A stretch of DNA of 64,000 bases from Cellulosimicrobium marinum (GTDB lineage: Bacteria > Actinomycetota > Actinomycetes > Actinomycetales > Cellulomonadaceae), in NCBI RefSeq assembly GCF_020551945.1, contig NZ_JAJBZH010000010.1, positions 1 through 64,000 of the forward strand. Reading direction: 5' to 3'. How positions within the stretch are numbered: the stretch's first letter is position 1; each line of letters opens with the position of its first letter. Made by a program: the position numbers and the translations under genes. Below, in pieces: positions 43,274 through 52,342 of the stretch. The notes under the pieces were generated by a model. The model had not been told where the DNA came from. It ran no database searches and was given only the letters and a program-made list of their open reading frames with translations.

Positions 43274-44740
43274 GTGACCTCGACGACGAACGCGCCCTCC
43301 CGCGGCGCGGCGAAGCGGAACCGCCCGGGCTACCGCTGCACCGAGTGCGGCTGGACCACGGCGAAGTGGGTGGGGCGCTGCGGCGAGTGCCAGGAGTGGG
43401 GCACGGTCACCGAGGACGCGCCCGCGGCGTCGGGCCCGCGCACCAGCGCGGTGGCTCCGACCCGCTCGCCCGCCCGGCCCATCGCGGAGATCGACGTGGA
43501 GGCCGCGCGCGCCGCGCCCACGGGGGTCGCGGAGTTCGACCGCGTCCTGGGCGGCGGGATCGTGCCCGGCGCGGTCGTCCTGCTCGCGGGCGAGCCCGGC
43601 GTCGGCAAGTCGACGCTGCTCCTCGCCGTCGCGAGCAACGTGGCCTCCGGGGCCTCCGACCTGCCCACCGCCGTGCGCGGCGGCGCACCGGGCACGACGA
43701 CGCCCCCGCGCCGCGTCCTGTACGTCACCGGCGAGGAGTCGGCCGGGCAGGTGCGGCTGCGGGCCGAGCGGGTCGGGGCGCTCGCCCCCGGCCTGCTCCT
43801 CGCGGCCGAGACGGACCTCGCGACGGTGCTCGGGCACGTCGAGGCGACGGACCCCGACCTGCTCGTCGTGGACTCCGTGCAGACGATCGCCTCGGCGGAG
43901 GTCGACGGCGCGCCCGGCGGCGTGAGCCAGGTGCGCGAGGTCGCCGCCGCGCTCATCGGGGCGGCGAAGTCGCGCGACCTGCCGGTCGTGCTCGTCGGGC
44001 ACGTGACGAAGGACGGCTCCGTCGCCGGACCACGCACCCTGGAGCACCTCGTCGACGTCGTCTGCCAGTTCGAGGGCGACCGCCACTCGCGCCTGCGCCT
44101 CGTGAGGGCCGTGAAGAACCGGTACGGGCCGACGGACGAGGTGGGGTGCTTCGACCTCACCGAGGACGGCATCGTCGGGCTGGCCGACCCGAGCGGGCTG
44201 TTCCTCTCCCACACGGGCGCGGGCGTGCCCGGTACGTGCATCTCGGTGACCGTCGAAGGGCGTCGCCCGCTCGCGCTCGAGCTCCAGGCCCTCGTCGTGC
44301 CCAGCCCGCTGAGCAACCCGCGCCGCACCACCAGCGGCGTCGACGCGAGCCGGCTCGCCATGATCCTCGCGGTCATGCACCGCCACGCGGGCGTGCGCCT
44401 CGTCGACCAGGACGTGTACGTCTCGACCGTCGGCGGCGCGAAGGTCACCGAACCCGCCGCCGACCTCGCGATCGCCCTGTCGGTGCTGTCGGCCCGGGAG
44501 GACGAGGCCATGCCGCCGGGGACCGTGGCGTTCGGGGAGGTCGGCCTCGCGGGCGACATCCGCCCGGTCACGAGCCTGGACCGGCGGCTCGCCGAGGCCG
44601 CACGGCTCGGGTTCACCCGGGCCGTCGTGCCGCGCGGGTCGTTCCCCCGCCCCGTCGACGGGATGACCGTCCACGCGGCGCGCCACCTCGGCGAGGCGTT
44701 CGAGCTCGCACGGTCCTCCGGCGCACCCCCGGCGTCGTGA
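43274..44740 (+). CDS. radA: DNA repair protein RadA
   Basis: 488 residues from GTG 43274. N-terminal zinc finger YRCTECGWTTAKWVGRCGEC (C-x2-C...C-x2-C), RecA-like core with Walker A AGEPGVGKSTLL, the RadA-specific KNRYGPTDEVGCF, and a C-terminal Lon-protease-like domain (VGGAKVTEPAADLAIALSVL, GEVGLAGDIRPV). RadA drives branch migration in recombination. TACGTT (43262-43267) is six bases before the GTG: leaderless. disA follows 76 bases downstream, a conserved actinobacterial order. Confidence 0.95.
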   Translation: MTSTTNAPSRGAAKRNRPGYRCTECGWTTAKWVGRCGECQEWGTVTEDAPAASGPRTSAVAPTRSPARPIAEIDVEAARAAPTGVAEFDRVLGGGIVPGAVVLLAGEPGVGKSTLLLAVASNVASGASDLPTAVRGGAPGTTTPPRRVLYVTGEESAGQVRLRAERVGALAPGLLLAAETDLATVLGHVEATDPDLLVVDSVQTIASAEVDGAPGGVSQVREVAAALIGAAKSRDLPVVLVGHVTKDGSVAGPRTLEHLVDVVCQFEGDRHSRLRLVRAVKNRYGPTDEVGCFDLTEDGIVGLADPSGLFLSHTGAGVPGTCISVTVEGRRPLALELQALVVPSPLSNPRRTTSGVDASRLAMILAVMHRHAGVRLVDQDVYVSTVGGAKVTEPAADLAIALSVLSAREDEAMPPGTVAFGEVGLAGDIRPVTSLDRRLAEAARLGFTRAVVPRGSFPRPVDGMTVHAARHLGEAFELARSSGAPPAS

Positions 44741-44816
44741 CCTGATCGTGACCCTTTTCGGCCCGGGGGCCGCGCCGTCCGGCGCCCCGCGAGGGCCCTC
44801 GGCGTAGGATTCCGAC

Positions 44817-45902
44817 GTGGTCACCTCCCCCGCGCACCCCGACGAGCTGCTCCGGGAAACCCTTGCCGCCGTCGCGCCCGGAACCGAGCTGCGCGACGGC
44901 CTCGAACGGATCCTGCGCGGGCGGACCGGCGCACTCATCGTGCTCGGCCTCGACCCGGTCGTCGAGCAGATGTGCTCCGGCGGGTTCGTGCTCGACGTCG
45001 GGTTCTCCGCGACGCGCCTGCGCGAGCTGTCCAAGATGGACGGCGCCGTGGTGCTCGACCGGGACGCGAACCGCATCCTGCGCGCCGCCGTCCAGCTCCT
45101 GCCCGACCCGACGATCGAGACCACCGAGTCCGGGACGCGGCACCGCACCGCCGAGCGGGTCGCCAAGCAGAGCGGCTACCCCGTCATCTCCGTGAGCCAG
45201 TCGATGCGCATCGTCGCCCTCTACGTGGGCGGGCAGCGGCACGTGCTCGAGGACTCCGACACCATCCTGTCGCGCGCCAATCAGGCGCTCGCGACGCTCG
45301 AACGCTACCGGGCACGCCTCGACGAGGTCTCCGGCACCCTGTCCGCGCTGGAGATCGAGGACCTCGTCACGGTCCGCGACGTCTGCTCCGTCGTGCAGCG
45401 ACTGGAGATGGTCGCGCGCATCTCCGAGGAGATCGCCGGCTACGTCATCGAGCTCGGCACCGACGGTCGCCTGCTCGCCCTCCAGCTCGACGAGCTCATG
45501 GGCGGCATCGGGTCGGACCGCGAGTTCGTCATCCGCGACTACGTGGACCTCGCCCGCAAGGACCGGTCGCTCGCCGACGTGCAGAAGGCCCTCGGCGGTC
45601 TGGACTCCACCCAGCTCCTCGACCTCGGCCAGATCGGGCGGGTGCTCGACCTGCCCGGCGGCGGGGACGCGCTCGACGCCGCCGTCGCCCCGCACGGCTT
45701 CCGGCTGCTGTCGAAGGTCCCGCGCCTGCCCGCGACGATCATCGACCGCCTCGTGGCGCACTTCGGGGGCCTGCAGAAGCTGCTCGCCGCGAGCATCGAC
45801 GACCTCATGACCGTCGACGGCGTCGGCGAGCAGCGTGCGCGTGCCGTGCGCGAAGGGCTGTCGCGGCTCGCCGAGTCGAGCATCCTCGAGCGCTACGTCT
45901 GA
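44817..45902 (+). CDS. disA: Diadenylate cyclase DisA
   Basis: 361 residues. N-terminal DAC domain with catalytic DGA in [15 protein letters not shown] and RHR in [18 protein letters not shown]; a central helical spine, and a C-terminal helix-hairpin-helix DNA-binding domain ([19 protein letters not shown]-type segment: [20 protein letters not shown]). It makes c-di-AMP from two ATP and scans DNA junctions; RadA modulates it. c-di-AMP controls potassium uptake, linking it to the Ktr/Trk pair in this window. GTG start six bases after TAGGAT: leaderless. Confidence 0.95.
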   Translation: MVTSPAHPDELLRETLAAVAPGTELRDGLERILRGRTGALIVLGLDPVVEQMCSGGFVLDVGFSATRLRELSKMDGAVVLDRDANRILRAAVQLLPDPTIETTESGTRHRTAERVAKQSGYPVISVSQSMRIVALYVGGQRHVLEDSDTILSRANQALATLERYRARLDEVSGTLSALEIEDLVTVRDVCSVVQRLEMVARISEEIAGYVIELGTDGRLLALQLDELMGGIGSDREFVIRDYVDLARKDRSLADVQKALGGLDSTQLLDLGQIGRVLDLPGGGDALDAAVAPHGFRLLSKVPRLPATIIDRLVAHFGGLQKLLAASIDDLMTVDGVGEQRARAVREGLSRLAESSILERYV

Positions 45903-45923
45903 CGACGTCACCCTCCCCGCGTC

Positions 45924-46697
45924 TCACCCCTCGGCGGGCTTCTCCTCGGACGCCTTCTCCTCGGGCGTTGCCTCCGCGCCCTCGGTGGGCTCCTCCTCGG
46001 ACGGCTTCTCCTCGGGCGTTCCCTCCGCGGACTCGGCGGGGTCCGTGGTCTCGGCGGGTTTCGTGGTCTCGGTGGGCTCCGGCGGCCCGACGACGGTGAA
46101 CGTCGCCGCGGCGCTGCGGGCGCCCTCGACACCGGCGACCGCCACGACGACGTCGTACTCCCCCGGCTCGACCTCGGGCTGGTCGGGCGCGCAGCCCTCG
46201 ACGGACCGCCGGCGGTCCCAGCGGACCGTCGCGGTGTCCTCGTCGCCGCGGCCCATGAGGAGCAGGCGCTCGCCCGAGGCGCAGTACCTCGACGACCACA
46301 CGACGTCCTCGCCGGACCGGACGACCAGGTAGCGCCCGGCGTCCGACCCGTCGACGAGGCACGGCCGCGCGCCGACGTGGCGGACCGTCACGGCGAGCTC
46401 GACCGCCTCGTTGACGGTGAACCGCTCCTTCGCCGGTGCGACGGCGAGCTCGAGCGCGGCGGCGTCGCAGTCCTCGGGCGGCCCGGCGGGCTCGGGCGAC
46501 GGCGGGGCCGACTTGGTCGGCTGCGCGTCCGGCTCGGCGGCGAGCAGCGGCTGGACGGCCCGCACCACGACCTGCCCGAGCAGCACGAGCCCCGTCACCA
46601 GCACGACGAGCAGCAGCACCGCGACGACGCGGCGGCGCGCGAGCACGGCGCGCGACGGCCGGGCGGTGCGCGGGGGTGTCGTCGACGGCGGGCTCAT
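45924..46697 (-). CDS. Membrane-anchored protein with Ig-like domain and Glu/Pro repeat tail
   Basis: 257 residues. Basic N-terminus, one membrane helix (VVAVLLLVVLVTGLVLLGQV, about residues 24-43), an extracytoplasmic Ig-like domain (about residues 75-200; DCDAAALELAVAPAKERFTV, PGEYDVVVAVAGVEGARS) with paired cysteines, and a low-complexity tail with repeated TPEEKPSEEEP / TPEEKASEEKP units that may span or contact the cell wall. Function unknown. It is divergent from mutY and convergent with disA (21-base gap). Confidence 0.65.
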   Translation of the reverse strand: MSPPSTTPPRTARPSRAVLARRRVVAVLLLVVLVTGLVLLGQVVVRAVQPLLAAEPDAQPTKSAPPSPEPAGPPEDCDAAALELAVAPAKERFTVNEAVELAVTVRHVGARPCLVDGSDAGRYLVVRSGEDVVWSSRYCASGERLLLMGRGDEDTATVRWDRRRSVEGCAPDQPEVEPGEYDVVVAVAGVEGARSAAATFTVVGPPEPTETTKPAETTDPAESAEGTPEEKPSEEEPTEGAEATPEEKASEEKPAEG

Positions 46698-46814
46698 CGT
46701 CCTCCGGTCCTCGTGTCGGTCGGTCGTGCCTACGCTAGTGCGCCGCCTCCGCGGCCCCGCCGAGCCGCGCCGGGGTCACCCCGACCCCGCACCCGCACCG
46801 GACAGGAGACCGAC

Positions 46815-47741
46815 GTGACACCGCGCCCCGCCCTCGCCTCGACGCAGCCGGGCACCGACCCGCGGGACGTGCCCGCACAGGTGCGCGACGCCGTCGGGCG
46901 GTGGTTCGCGCAGGCCGCGCGGGACCTGCCGTGGCGGGCCGCCGACCGCACCGCGTGGGGCGTGCTGGTCAGCGAGGTCATGCTCCAGCAGACGCCCGTG
47001 GTGCGCGTCGAGCCGGTGTGGCGGGCGTGGATGGACCGCTGGCCCGCCCCCGCCGACCTGTCCGCGGCCCCGACGGCGGACGTGCTGCGCGCATGGGACC
47101 GGCTGGGGTACCCGCGGCGTGCGCTGCGCCTGCAGGAGTGCGCGCGCGCGATCGTGGAGCGCCACGACGGGCAGGTGCCTCACGGTGAGGAGGCGCTGCG
47201 CGCGCTGCCGGGCGTCGGGGAGTACACGGCCGCGGCGGTGACGGCGTTCGCGCACGGGCGGCGCGCCGTCGTCGTCGACACGAACGTCCGGCGCGTGCTG
47301 GCGCGGACGCTGGGGGGCACGGCGCTTCCCGCGCCGTCGTACACGGCGGCCGAGCGGGCTCTCGCCGCGGCCGTCGCCCCGGCGGACGACGCGGAGGCGA
47401 CGCTCTGGGCGGCGGCGTCGATGGAGCTCGGGGCGCTCGTGTGCACCGCTCGGGCCCCGCGCTGCGACGCGTGCCCGGTCCGCGGGCTCTGCGCGTGGCG
47501 CGCGGCCGGGCGACCGGCGGACGAGCACGCGGCCCGACGCCGCACCCAGGCCTGGGCGGGGACCGACCGCCAGGTGCGCGGCCGGGTCATGGGGCTGCTG
47601 CGCGAGAGCGACGGCCCTGTGCTGCGGTCCGTCGTGCGCGCGGCGTGGCCGGACGCCGCGCAGCTCGACCGGTGCGTCGCGAGCCTCGTCGAGGACGGGC
47701 TCGTCGAGCAGGACGGCGAGGTCCTGCGGCTGCCGGAGTGA
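46815..47741 (+). CDS. mutY: A/G-specific adenine DNA glycosylase
   Basis: 308 residues from GTG 46815 (AGGAGA upstream). Helix-hairpin-helix LPGVGEYTAAAV, catalytic Asp in AVVVDTNVRRVLARTL, Glu in VSEVMLQQTPVVRVEPVW, and a four-cysteine [4Fe-4S] cluster C-x6-C-x2-C-x5-C in CTARAPRCDACPVRGLC. It removes adenine mispaired with 8-oxoguanine. The usual NUDIX-like C-terminal recognition domain is replaced by a short winged-helix-like tail, as in other actinobacterial MutY proteins. Confidence 0.93.
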   Translation: MTPRPALASTQPGTDPRDVPAQVRDAVGRWFAQAARDLPWRAADRTAWGVLVSEVMLQQTPVVRVEPVWRAWMDRWPAPADLSAAPTADVLRAWDRLGYPRRALRLQECARAIVERHDGQVPHGEEALRALPGVGEYTAAAVTAFAHGRRAVVVDTNVRRVLARTLGGTALPAPSYTAAERALAAAVAPADDAEATLWAAASMELGALVCTARAPRCDACPVRGLCAWRAAGRPADEHAARRRTQAWAGTDRQVRGRVMGLLRESDGPVLRSVVRAAWPDAAQLDRCVASLVEDGLVEQDGEVLRLPE

Positions 47742-47744
47742 CGG

Positions 47745-48293
47745 TCAGGCGAGCTCGAGGAGCATGCGTGTGTTGCCCAGGGTGTTCGGCTTCACGCGGG
47801 CGAGGTCGAGGAACTCGGCGACGCCGTCGTCGTGGGAGCGCAGGAGCTCGGCGTACACGTCGGCCGCGACGGGCGTCCCCTCGATGGGCCGGAACCCGTG
47901 GCGCGTGAAGAAGTCGACCTCGAACGTCAGGCAGAACACGCGGCGCAGGCCGAGCGCGCGGGCCCGGTCCAGGAGCTCGGTGACGAGCGCGTGACCCACG
48001 CGGTGGCCGCGCCACGCCGGGTCGACGGCGAGCGTGCGGATCTCCGCCAGGTCGTCCCACATCACGTGGAGCGCACCGCATCCGACGACCTGCGGGTCCG
48101 TCCCCGCCTCTGCGACGACGAACTCCTGGACGGCCTCGTAGTAGCCGACCATCTCCTTGGCGAGGAGGATGCGGGACTCCGCGTAGGGCTGGACGAGCGC
48201 CCGGATCGCACGGACGTCCGCGGGCAGCGCGGGGCGGACGCGGACGGCCGGCGCAGAGGTCGGCGCAGAGGTCGGCGCGGGGGGCTGGGACAC
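47745..48293 (-). CDS. Amino-acid (glutamate) N-acetyltransferase, short ArgA-type GNAT
   Basis: 182 residues. The GNAT domain carries the group-specific features of actinobacterial N-acetylglutamate synthases: IRALVQPYAESRILLAKEMV, ALHVMWDDLAEIRTLAVDP, the CoA loop RGHRVGHALV, and the C-terminal VKPNTLGNTRMLLELA. It would supply N-acetylglutamate for arginine synthesis. GTG start six bases after TACAGT (48305 to 48300): leaderless. The N-terminus repeats Thr-Ser-Ala-Pro through a small duplicated DNA segment. Confidence 0.85.
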   Translation of the reverse strand: MSQPPAPTSAPTSAPAVRVRPALPADVRAIRALVQPYAESRILLAKEMVGYYEAVQEFVVAEAGTDPQVVGCGALHVMWDDLAEIRTLAVDPAWRGHRVGHALVTELLDRARALGLRRVFCLTFEVDFFTRHGFRPIEGTPVAADVYAELLRSHDDGVAEFLDLARVKPNTLGNTRMLLELA

Positions 48294-48378
48294 GGCGCCA
48301 CTGTACGCGCGAGACCCGCATCGCGCATACTCATTCCACCGGATGCATATTCCCAGCCTGTCGGGCCGGGCCGGGCGC

Positions 48379-49329
48379 CTACCGGCTCGCCGCGAGACGC
48401 GACGCCGTGATCTCGTCGATCACCAGGTCCGTCACCACGCCTGCCCGCAGGGCCGCCCGCAACGGCGCCACCTTGTTGTCGCCCGCCACCGCGCACACGC
48501 GCCGCGGGACCCGCCGCAGCTCGTCGGGCGCCGGGCCCGTCGCCCGCTCGTTGAGCGCGATGTCGCGGTACGTCCCGTCGGGACGCAGGAACACCGTGCA
48601 CACGTCGCCGACCACCCCCTCGTCGTCGAGCACCGCGATGTCCTCCGGCTCCAGGTAGCCCGCCGCGTACACGTGCGACGGCACGCCGCCCGCCACGGCC
48701 CCCACCGAGAACAGCGCGATGTCGGCCCGGTGCTGCACGTCGAGCACACGCTGCACCGAGCGCTCGCGCCACATCGCCTGCTTGGTCTCCGCGTAGTCGA
48801 AGAACGCCGGGACCGGGAAATGGTGCACGTGGGCGTCGAACGCCGTGCCGAACCCTGCGATGAGGTCGCCCGCGTAGTGCACGCCCGACGTGCGCGTGTT
48901 CGCCGCGCCGTTGAGCTGCACCACCGCGCTCCCCCGCGTGGGCTTGCGGGGAAGGTGGCGCGAGACCGCCGAGAGCGTCGTCCCCCACGCGATCCCCAGG
49001 ATCATGTCGGAGTCGAACCACGTCGACAGCAGCCGGGCGGTGGTCATGGCGACCTGCTCGAGCCGCTCCACCTGCGGCGCCTGGTCCGGCACCGGCACCA
49101 CGTAGGCGTCCACGCCCCAGACCGCGGAGATCTGCTGCCCGAGACCCGGGCCGCGGCTCTGCGTGGGCCGCAACGAGATCTCGACGAGACCCGTCTCGCG
49201 CGCCTTCTTCACGAGGCGGGACACGGTCGACCGCGACGTGCGCAGGTGCTTCGCGATCGCCTCCATCTTCATGTCCTGCAGGTAGTACATCGACGCCGCC
49301 CGCAGCACGTCCTGCTCCCGGTCCACCAT
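48379..49329 (-). CDS. SorC/DeoR-type sugar-binding transcriptional regulator of the glp cluster
   Basis: 316 residues from the ATG at 49329 (GGGAGGG upstream). N-terminal HTH: RAASMYYLQDMKMEAIAKHL, TSRSTVSRLVKKARETGLV. C-terminal SorC sugar-phosphate-binding domain: DSDMILGIAWGTTLSAVSRHL, VHYAGDLIAGFG, and LFSVGAVAGGVPSH. It is divergent from glpD and so probably senses glycerol or glycerol 3-phosphate/DHA phosphate. Two phased operator-like sites lie in the intergenic region. Confidence 0.85.
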   Translation of the reverse strand: MVDREQDVLRAASMYYLQDMKMEAIAKHLRTSRSTVSRLVKKARETGLVEISLRPTQSRGPGLGQQISAVWGVDAYVVPVPDQAPQVERLEQVAMTTARLLSTWFDSDMILGIAWGTTLSAVSRHLPRKPTRGSAVVQLNGAANTRTSGVHYAGDLIAGFGTAFDAHVHHFPVPAFFDYAETKQAMWRERSVQRVLDVQHRADIALFSVGAVAGGVPSHVYAAGYLEPEDIAVLDDEGVVGDVCTVFLRPDGTYRDIALNERATGPAPDELRRVPRRVCAVAGDNKVAPLRAALRAGVVTDLVIDEITASRLAASR

Positions 49330-49358
49330 GGCACCCTCCCCTCGACCGGACCTCAGTC

Positions 49359-49395
49359 TTGCACGTTTGTGCACAGCGGTTGCGCGTTGTTGCCC
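49359..49395. promoter_or_regulatory. Two phased candidate operators for the SorC-type regulator
   Basis: TTGCACGTTTGTGCAC (49359-49374) and TTGCGCGTTGTTGCCC (49380-49395) share 12 of 16 positions and are spaced 21 bases start-to-start, two helical turns. The first contains a GCAC/GTGC inverted repeat. They lie between the divergent regulator and glpD genes. Confidence 0.6.
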
Positions 49396-49568
49396 GTCGT
49401 GATGGTGTGAAGGACGTGCGCAGACGGCGTGACGCGTCGGCATGCGCTCGCTGCCGCGGTTCCCGCTCGCGCACCTGGGACGAGCGTGGGACCGTCGCAC
49501 TGAGCGCACCCGTGACGCGATGCCCGACGACGCACCAGGTCGACATCGACGAGAAGAGGTTGGGACGG

Positions 49569-51317
49569 ATGGCATCCACGAGACTCACCGCGGAGTCACG
49601 CCGACAGGCCCTGGCAGCGTTGGAGGCGAGCACGAGCGCGGACGCCGAGCTCGACGTCCTCGTCATCGGCGGCGGCGTCACGGGAGCGGGCATCGCGCTC
49701 GACGCCGTGACCCGCGGGCTGTCGACGGCGATCGTCGAGGCGCAGGACTGGTCCGCCGGGACCTCCAGCCGGTCGAGCAAGCTCGTCCACGGAGGCCTGC
49801 GCTACCTCCAGATGCTCGACTTCCACCTCGTGCACGAGGCTCTCACCGAGCGCGACCTCCTCCTCAAGGACATTGCGCCCCACCTCGTGCGGCCCGTGCC
49901 GTTCCTCTACCCCCTCGAGCACCGCGTGTGGGAGCGCGCCTACGTCGGCGCCGGCATCGCGCTCTACGACACCCTCGCGAGCGTCGCCCCCGGCAAGCGC
50001 GCCATGCCGCTCCACCGGCACCTCAGCCGCAAGCGTATGGAGAAGAAGTTCCCCGACCTCGCGCACGACGCCGCCGTCGGGGCCGTCCAGTACTGGGACG
50101 CCTCCGTCGACGACGCCCGCCTCGTCAGCACGCTCGTCCGCACCGCCGCCTCCTACGGCGCCCACGCGGCGTCGCGCACCCAGGTGGTCTCCCTCACCAA
50201 GGGCTCCACCGGCGCCGTCAACGGCGCCGTGCTCGTCGACCTGGAGACCGGGAACGAGCTCACCGTGCGCGCCCGCGCCGTCATCAACGCCACCGGAGTG
50301 TGGACCGAGGACACCGAGGCGCTCGCCGGCAGCGAGGGCGGCCTGCGGGTGCTCGCGTCCAAGGGCATCCACATCGTCGTCCCGCGCGAGCGCATCAAGG
50401 GACAGGTCGGCCTGATCCTGCAGACCGAGAAGTCTGTGCTCTTCGTCATCCCGTGGTCGCGCTACTGGGTCATCGGCACCACCGACACCCCGTGGGAGCA
50501 GGACCTCCAGCACCCCGTCGCCACCTCCGCCGACATCGACTACGTCCTCGAGCACGCCAACGCCGTGCTCGCGCACCCCCTCACGCGCGACGACATCATC
50601 GGCACCTGGGCAGGCCTGCGCCCCCTCCTGCAGCCCGGCACCAAGGAGGGCACGAGCTCCGCGAAGGTCTCGCGCGAGCACACCGTCGCCTCCCCCACCC
50701 CCGGCCTCACCGTCATCGCGGGCGGCAAGCTCACCACCTACCGCGTCATGGCGAAGGACGCCGTCGACTTCGCCATCGGCCAGCGCGCCAGCGCCCTGCC
50801 GTCCATCACCGACAAGATCCCGCTGCTCGGCGCCGTCGGCCTCGACGCCGTCCGCCGCCAGGCCCGCCCCTGGGCCACGCGCTACGGGTGGACGCCCGCC
50901 ATGGTCGACCACCTGCTGCACCGCTACGGCTCCAACCTCCGCGAGATCGTCGAGCTGTGCGAGGCCGACCCCGACCTCGCACGCCCCCTCGAGCACGCCC
51001 CCGCCTACCTGCGCGCCGAGATCGCGTACGGCGTCTCGCACGAGGGCGCGCTGCACCTCGAGGACCTCCTCCTGCACCGCACGCGCCTCAACTACGAGAT
51101 CAGCGACCGCGGGCTCGCCGCCCTGCCCGAGATCGCCGACATCGCCGCCGGGCTGCTCGGCTGGGACGACGCCACCCGCGACGCCGAGGTCGCCAGCTAC
51201 ACCGCGCGCGCCGAGGCCGAGGCCGCCGCCGAGACCGAGCCCGACGACACGTCCGCCGAGCGCACCCGGCTCGAGGCCGACGACGTGTCACCGCTCGTGC
51301 CGCTGCGCACCACGTGA
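49569..51317 (+). CDS. glpD: Glycerol-3-phosphate dehydrogenase (aerobic, FAD)
   Basis: 582 residues from the ATG at 49569. FAD-binding GxGxxG in VLVIGGGVTGAGIALDAV, the family motif SGTSSRSSKLVHGGLRYLQ-type segment (SSRSSKLVHGGLRYL), KGIHIVVPRERI, and WAGLRPLLQPGTKEGTSS, plus the C-terminal DAO_C helical domain. It oxidises sn-glycerol 3-phosphate to DHAP and passes electrons to menaquinone, whose synthesis genes are in this window. First of the glpD-glpF-glpK set. An intervening ~240-base upstream region holds the operators. Confidence 0.95.
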   Translation: MASTRLTAESRRQALAALEASTSADAELDVLVIGGGVTGAGIALDAVTRGLSTAIVEAQDWSAGTSSRSSKLVHGGLRYLQMLDFHLVHEALTERDLLLKDIAPHLVRPVPFLYPLEHRVWERAYVGAGIALYDTLASVAPGKRAMPLHRHLSRKRMEKKFPDLAHDAAVGAVQYWDASVDDARLVSTLVRTAASYGAHAASRTQVVSLTKGSTGAVNGAVLVDLETGNELTVRARAVINATGVWTEDTEALAGSEGGLRVLASKGIHIVVPRERIKGQVGLILQTEKSVLFVIPWSRYWVIGTTDTPWEQDLQHPVATSADIDYVLEHANAVLAHPLTRDDIIGTWAGLRPLLQPGTKEGTSSAKVSREHTVASPTPGLTVIAGGKLTTYRVMAKDAVDFAIGQRASALPSITDKIPLLGAVGLDAVRRQARPWATRYGWTPAMVDHLLHRYGSNLREIVELCEADPDLARPLEHAPAYLRAEIAYGVSHEGALHLEDLLLHRTRLNYEISDRGLAALPEIADIAAGLLGWDDATRDAEVASYTARAEAEAAAETEPDDTSAERTRLEADDVSPLVPLRTT

Positions 51318-51320
51318 CCA

Positions 51321-51351
51321 CGTGGCGCCCGCGCACGTCGCGGGCGCCACG
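51321..51351 (+). terminator. Hairpin between glpD and glpF
   Basis: Perfect 13-bp stem (51321-51333 with 51339-51351, CGTGGCGCCCGCG and complement), loop CACGT, three bases beyond the glpD stop. It could be a partial terminator or an mRNA 3'-end stabiliser. Confidence 0.7.
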
Positions 51352-51490
51352 ACAACTGAACCCGGCAGGCCGAGCCGACCCCCTCGCCCAGCCGTCCCCC
51401 GACCCCTCGCAGGGCCGGACCACAGCCACGGCGCACCCCCGCGTCGTCGGGGTTGAGACAGCGCAGTCCAACGAGAAAGCGAGAACGACG

Positions 51491-52225
51491 ATGTCAACGT
51501 GGGAGATCTTCCTCACGGAGTTCCTGGGGACCATGATCCTGCTCCTGGGTGGTGCCGGTGTGGTCGCCAACGTGGTGCTCCCGAAGACGAAGGGGTTCAA
51601 CGGCGGCTGGCTCCTCATCAACTTCGGATGGGGCCTCGCCGTGTTCGCCGGTGTGTTCGTGGCGTTCAAGACCGGCGCCCACATCAACCCCGCCGTGACC
51701 TTCGGCATCTGGGCCAGCGGTGCCGAGGAGTTCGGCCCCGGCATCCCCGTCACGGCCGCCAACGGCTTCATCTACGTCACCGCGCAGATGGCCGGGGCCG
51801 CGATCGGTTCCGCCCTCGCCTTCCTCGCCTACAAGAAGCACTTCGACGAGGAGGCGCCCGGCGCCACCAAGCTCGCCGTGTTCTCCACCGGTCCCGAGCT
51901 GCGCTCCTACGGCTGGAACTTCGTCACCGAGGTCATCGCGACGTTCGTCCTCGTGTTCGTCGTGCTGTCGTTCGGCAACTGGCCCGGAGACATGGGCCCG
52001 CTCGCCGTCGCCCTCCTCGTGGTCGGCATCGGCGCCAGCCTCGGTGGCCCCACCGGCTACGCCATCAACCCGGCCCGTGACCTCGGACCGCGCATCGCGC
52101 ACGCCCTCCTGCCCATCAAGGGCAAGGGCTCCAGCGACTGGGGCTACTCCTGGGTCCCCGTGCTCGGCCCGATCGTCGGCGGCGTCATCGCCGGGCTGCT
52201 CGCCCCGGCCGTCGCCTTCGGCTGA
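51491..52225 (+). CDS. glpF: Glycerol facilitator (MIP/aquaporin family)
   Basis: 244 residues, six membrane helices and two NPA half-helices: GAHINPAVTFG (about residues 63-73) and GYAINPARDLGPR (about 191-203). The Asp after the second NPA motif (NPARD) and the wide-filter glycine-rich region mark glycerol facilitators as opposed to water-only channels. ATG with weak purine-rich GAGA upstream. Takes in glycerol for GlpK. Confidence 0.93.
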   Translation: MSTWEIFLTEFLGTMILLLGGAGVVANVVLPKTKGFNGGWLLINFGWGLAVFAGVFVAFKTGAHINPAVTFGIWASGAEEFGPGIPVTAANGFIYVTAQMAGAAIGSALAFLAYKKHFDEEAPGATKLAVFSTGPELRSYGWNFVTEVIATFVLVFVVLSFGNWPGDMGPLAVALLVVGIGASLGGPTGYAINPARDLGPRIAHALLPIKGKGSSDWGYSWVPVLGPIVGGVIAGLLAPAVAFG

Positions 52226-52232
52226 CCCCCGC

Positions 52233-52298
52233 GGGAGGCGACGGCCGGCGCGCGCGGGCCCCCGGGCCCTCGTCTGCCACCGCCCGCCGTCGCCTCCC
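52233..52298 (+). terminator. Hairpin between glpF and glpK
   Basis: Outer 12-bp stem GGGAGGCGACGG (52233-52244) with complement (52287-52298), loop of 42 bases that includes a smaller GGGCCC palindrome. It ends 44 bases before the glpK ATG, so it probably modulates read-through or mRNA decay between the cistrons. Confidence 0.6.
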
Positions 52299-52342
52299 CA
52301 CCCCACCCGCACCGCACACCGACGTGAAGGACTGAACCCACC

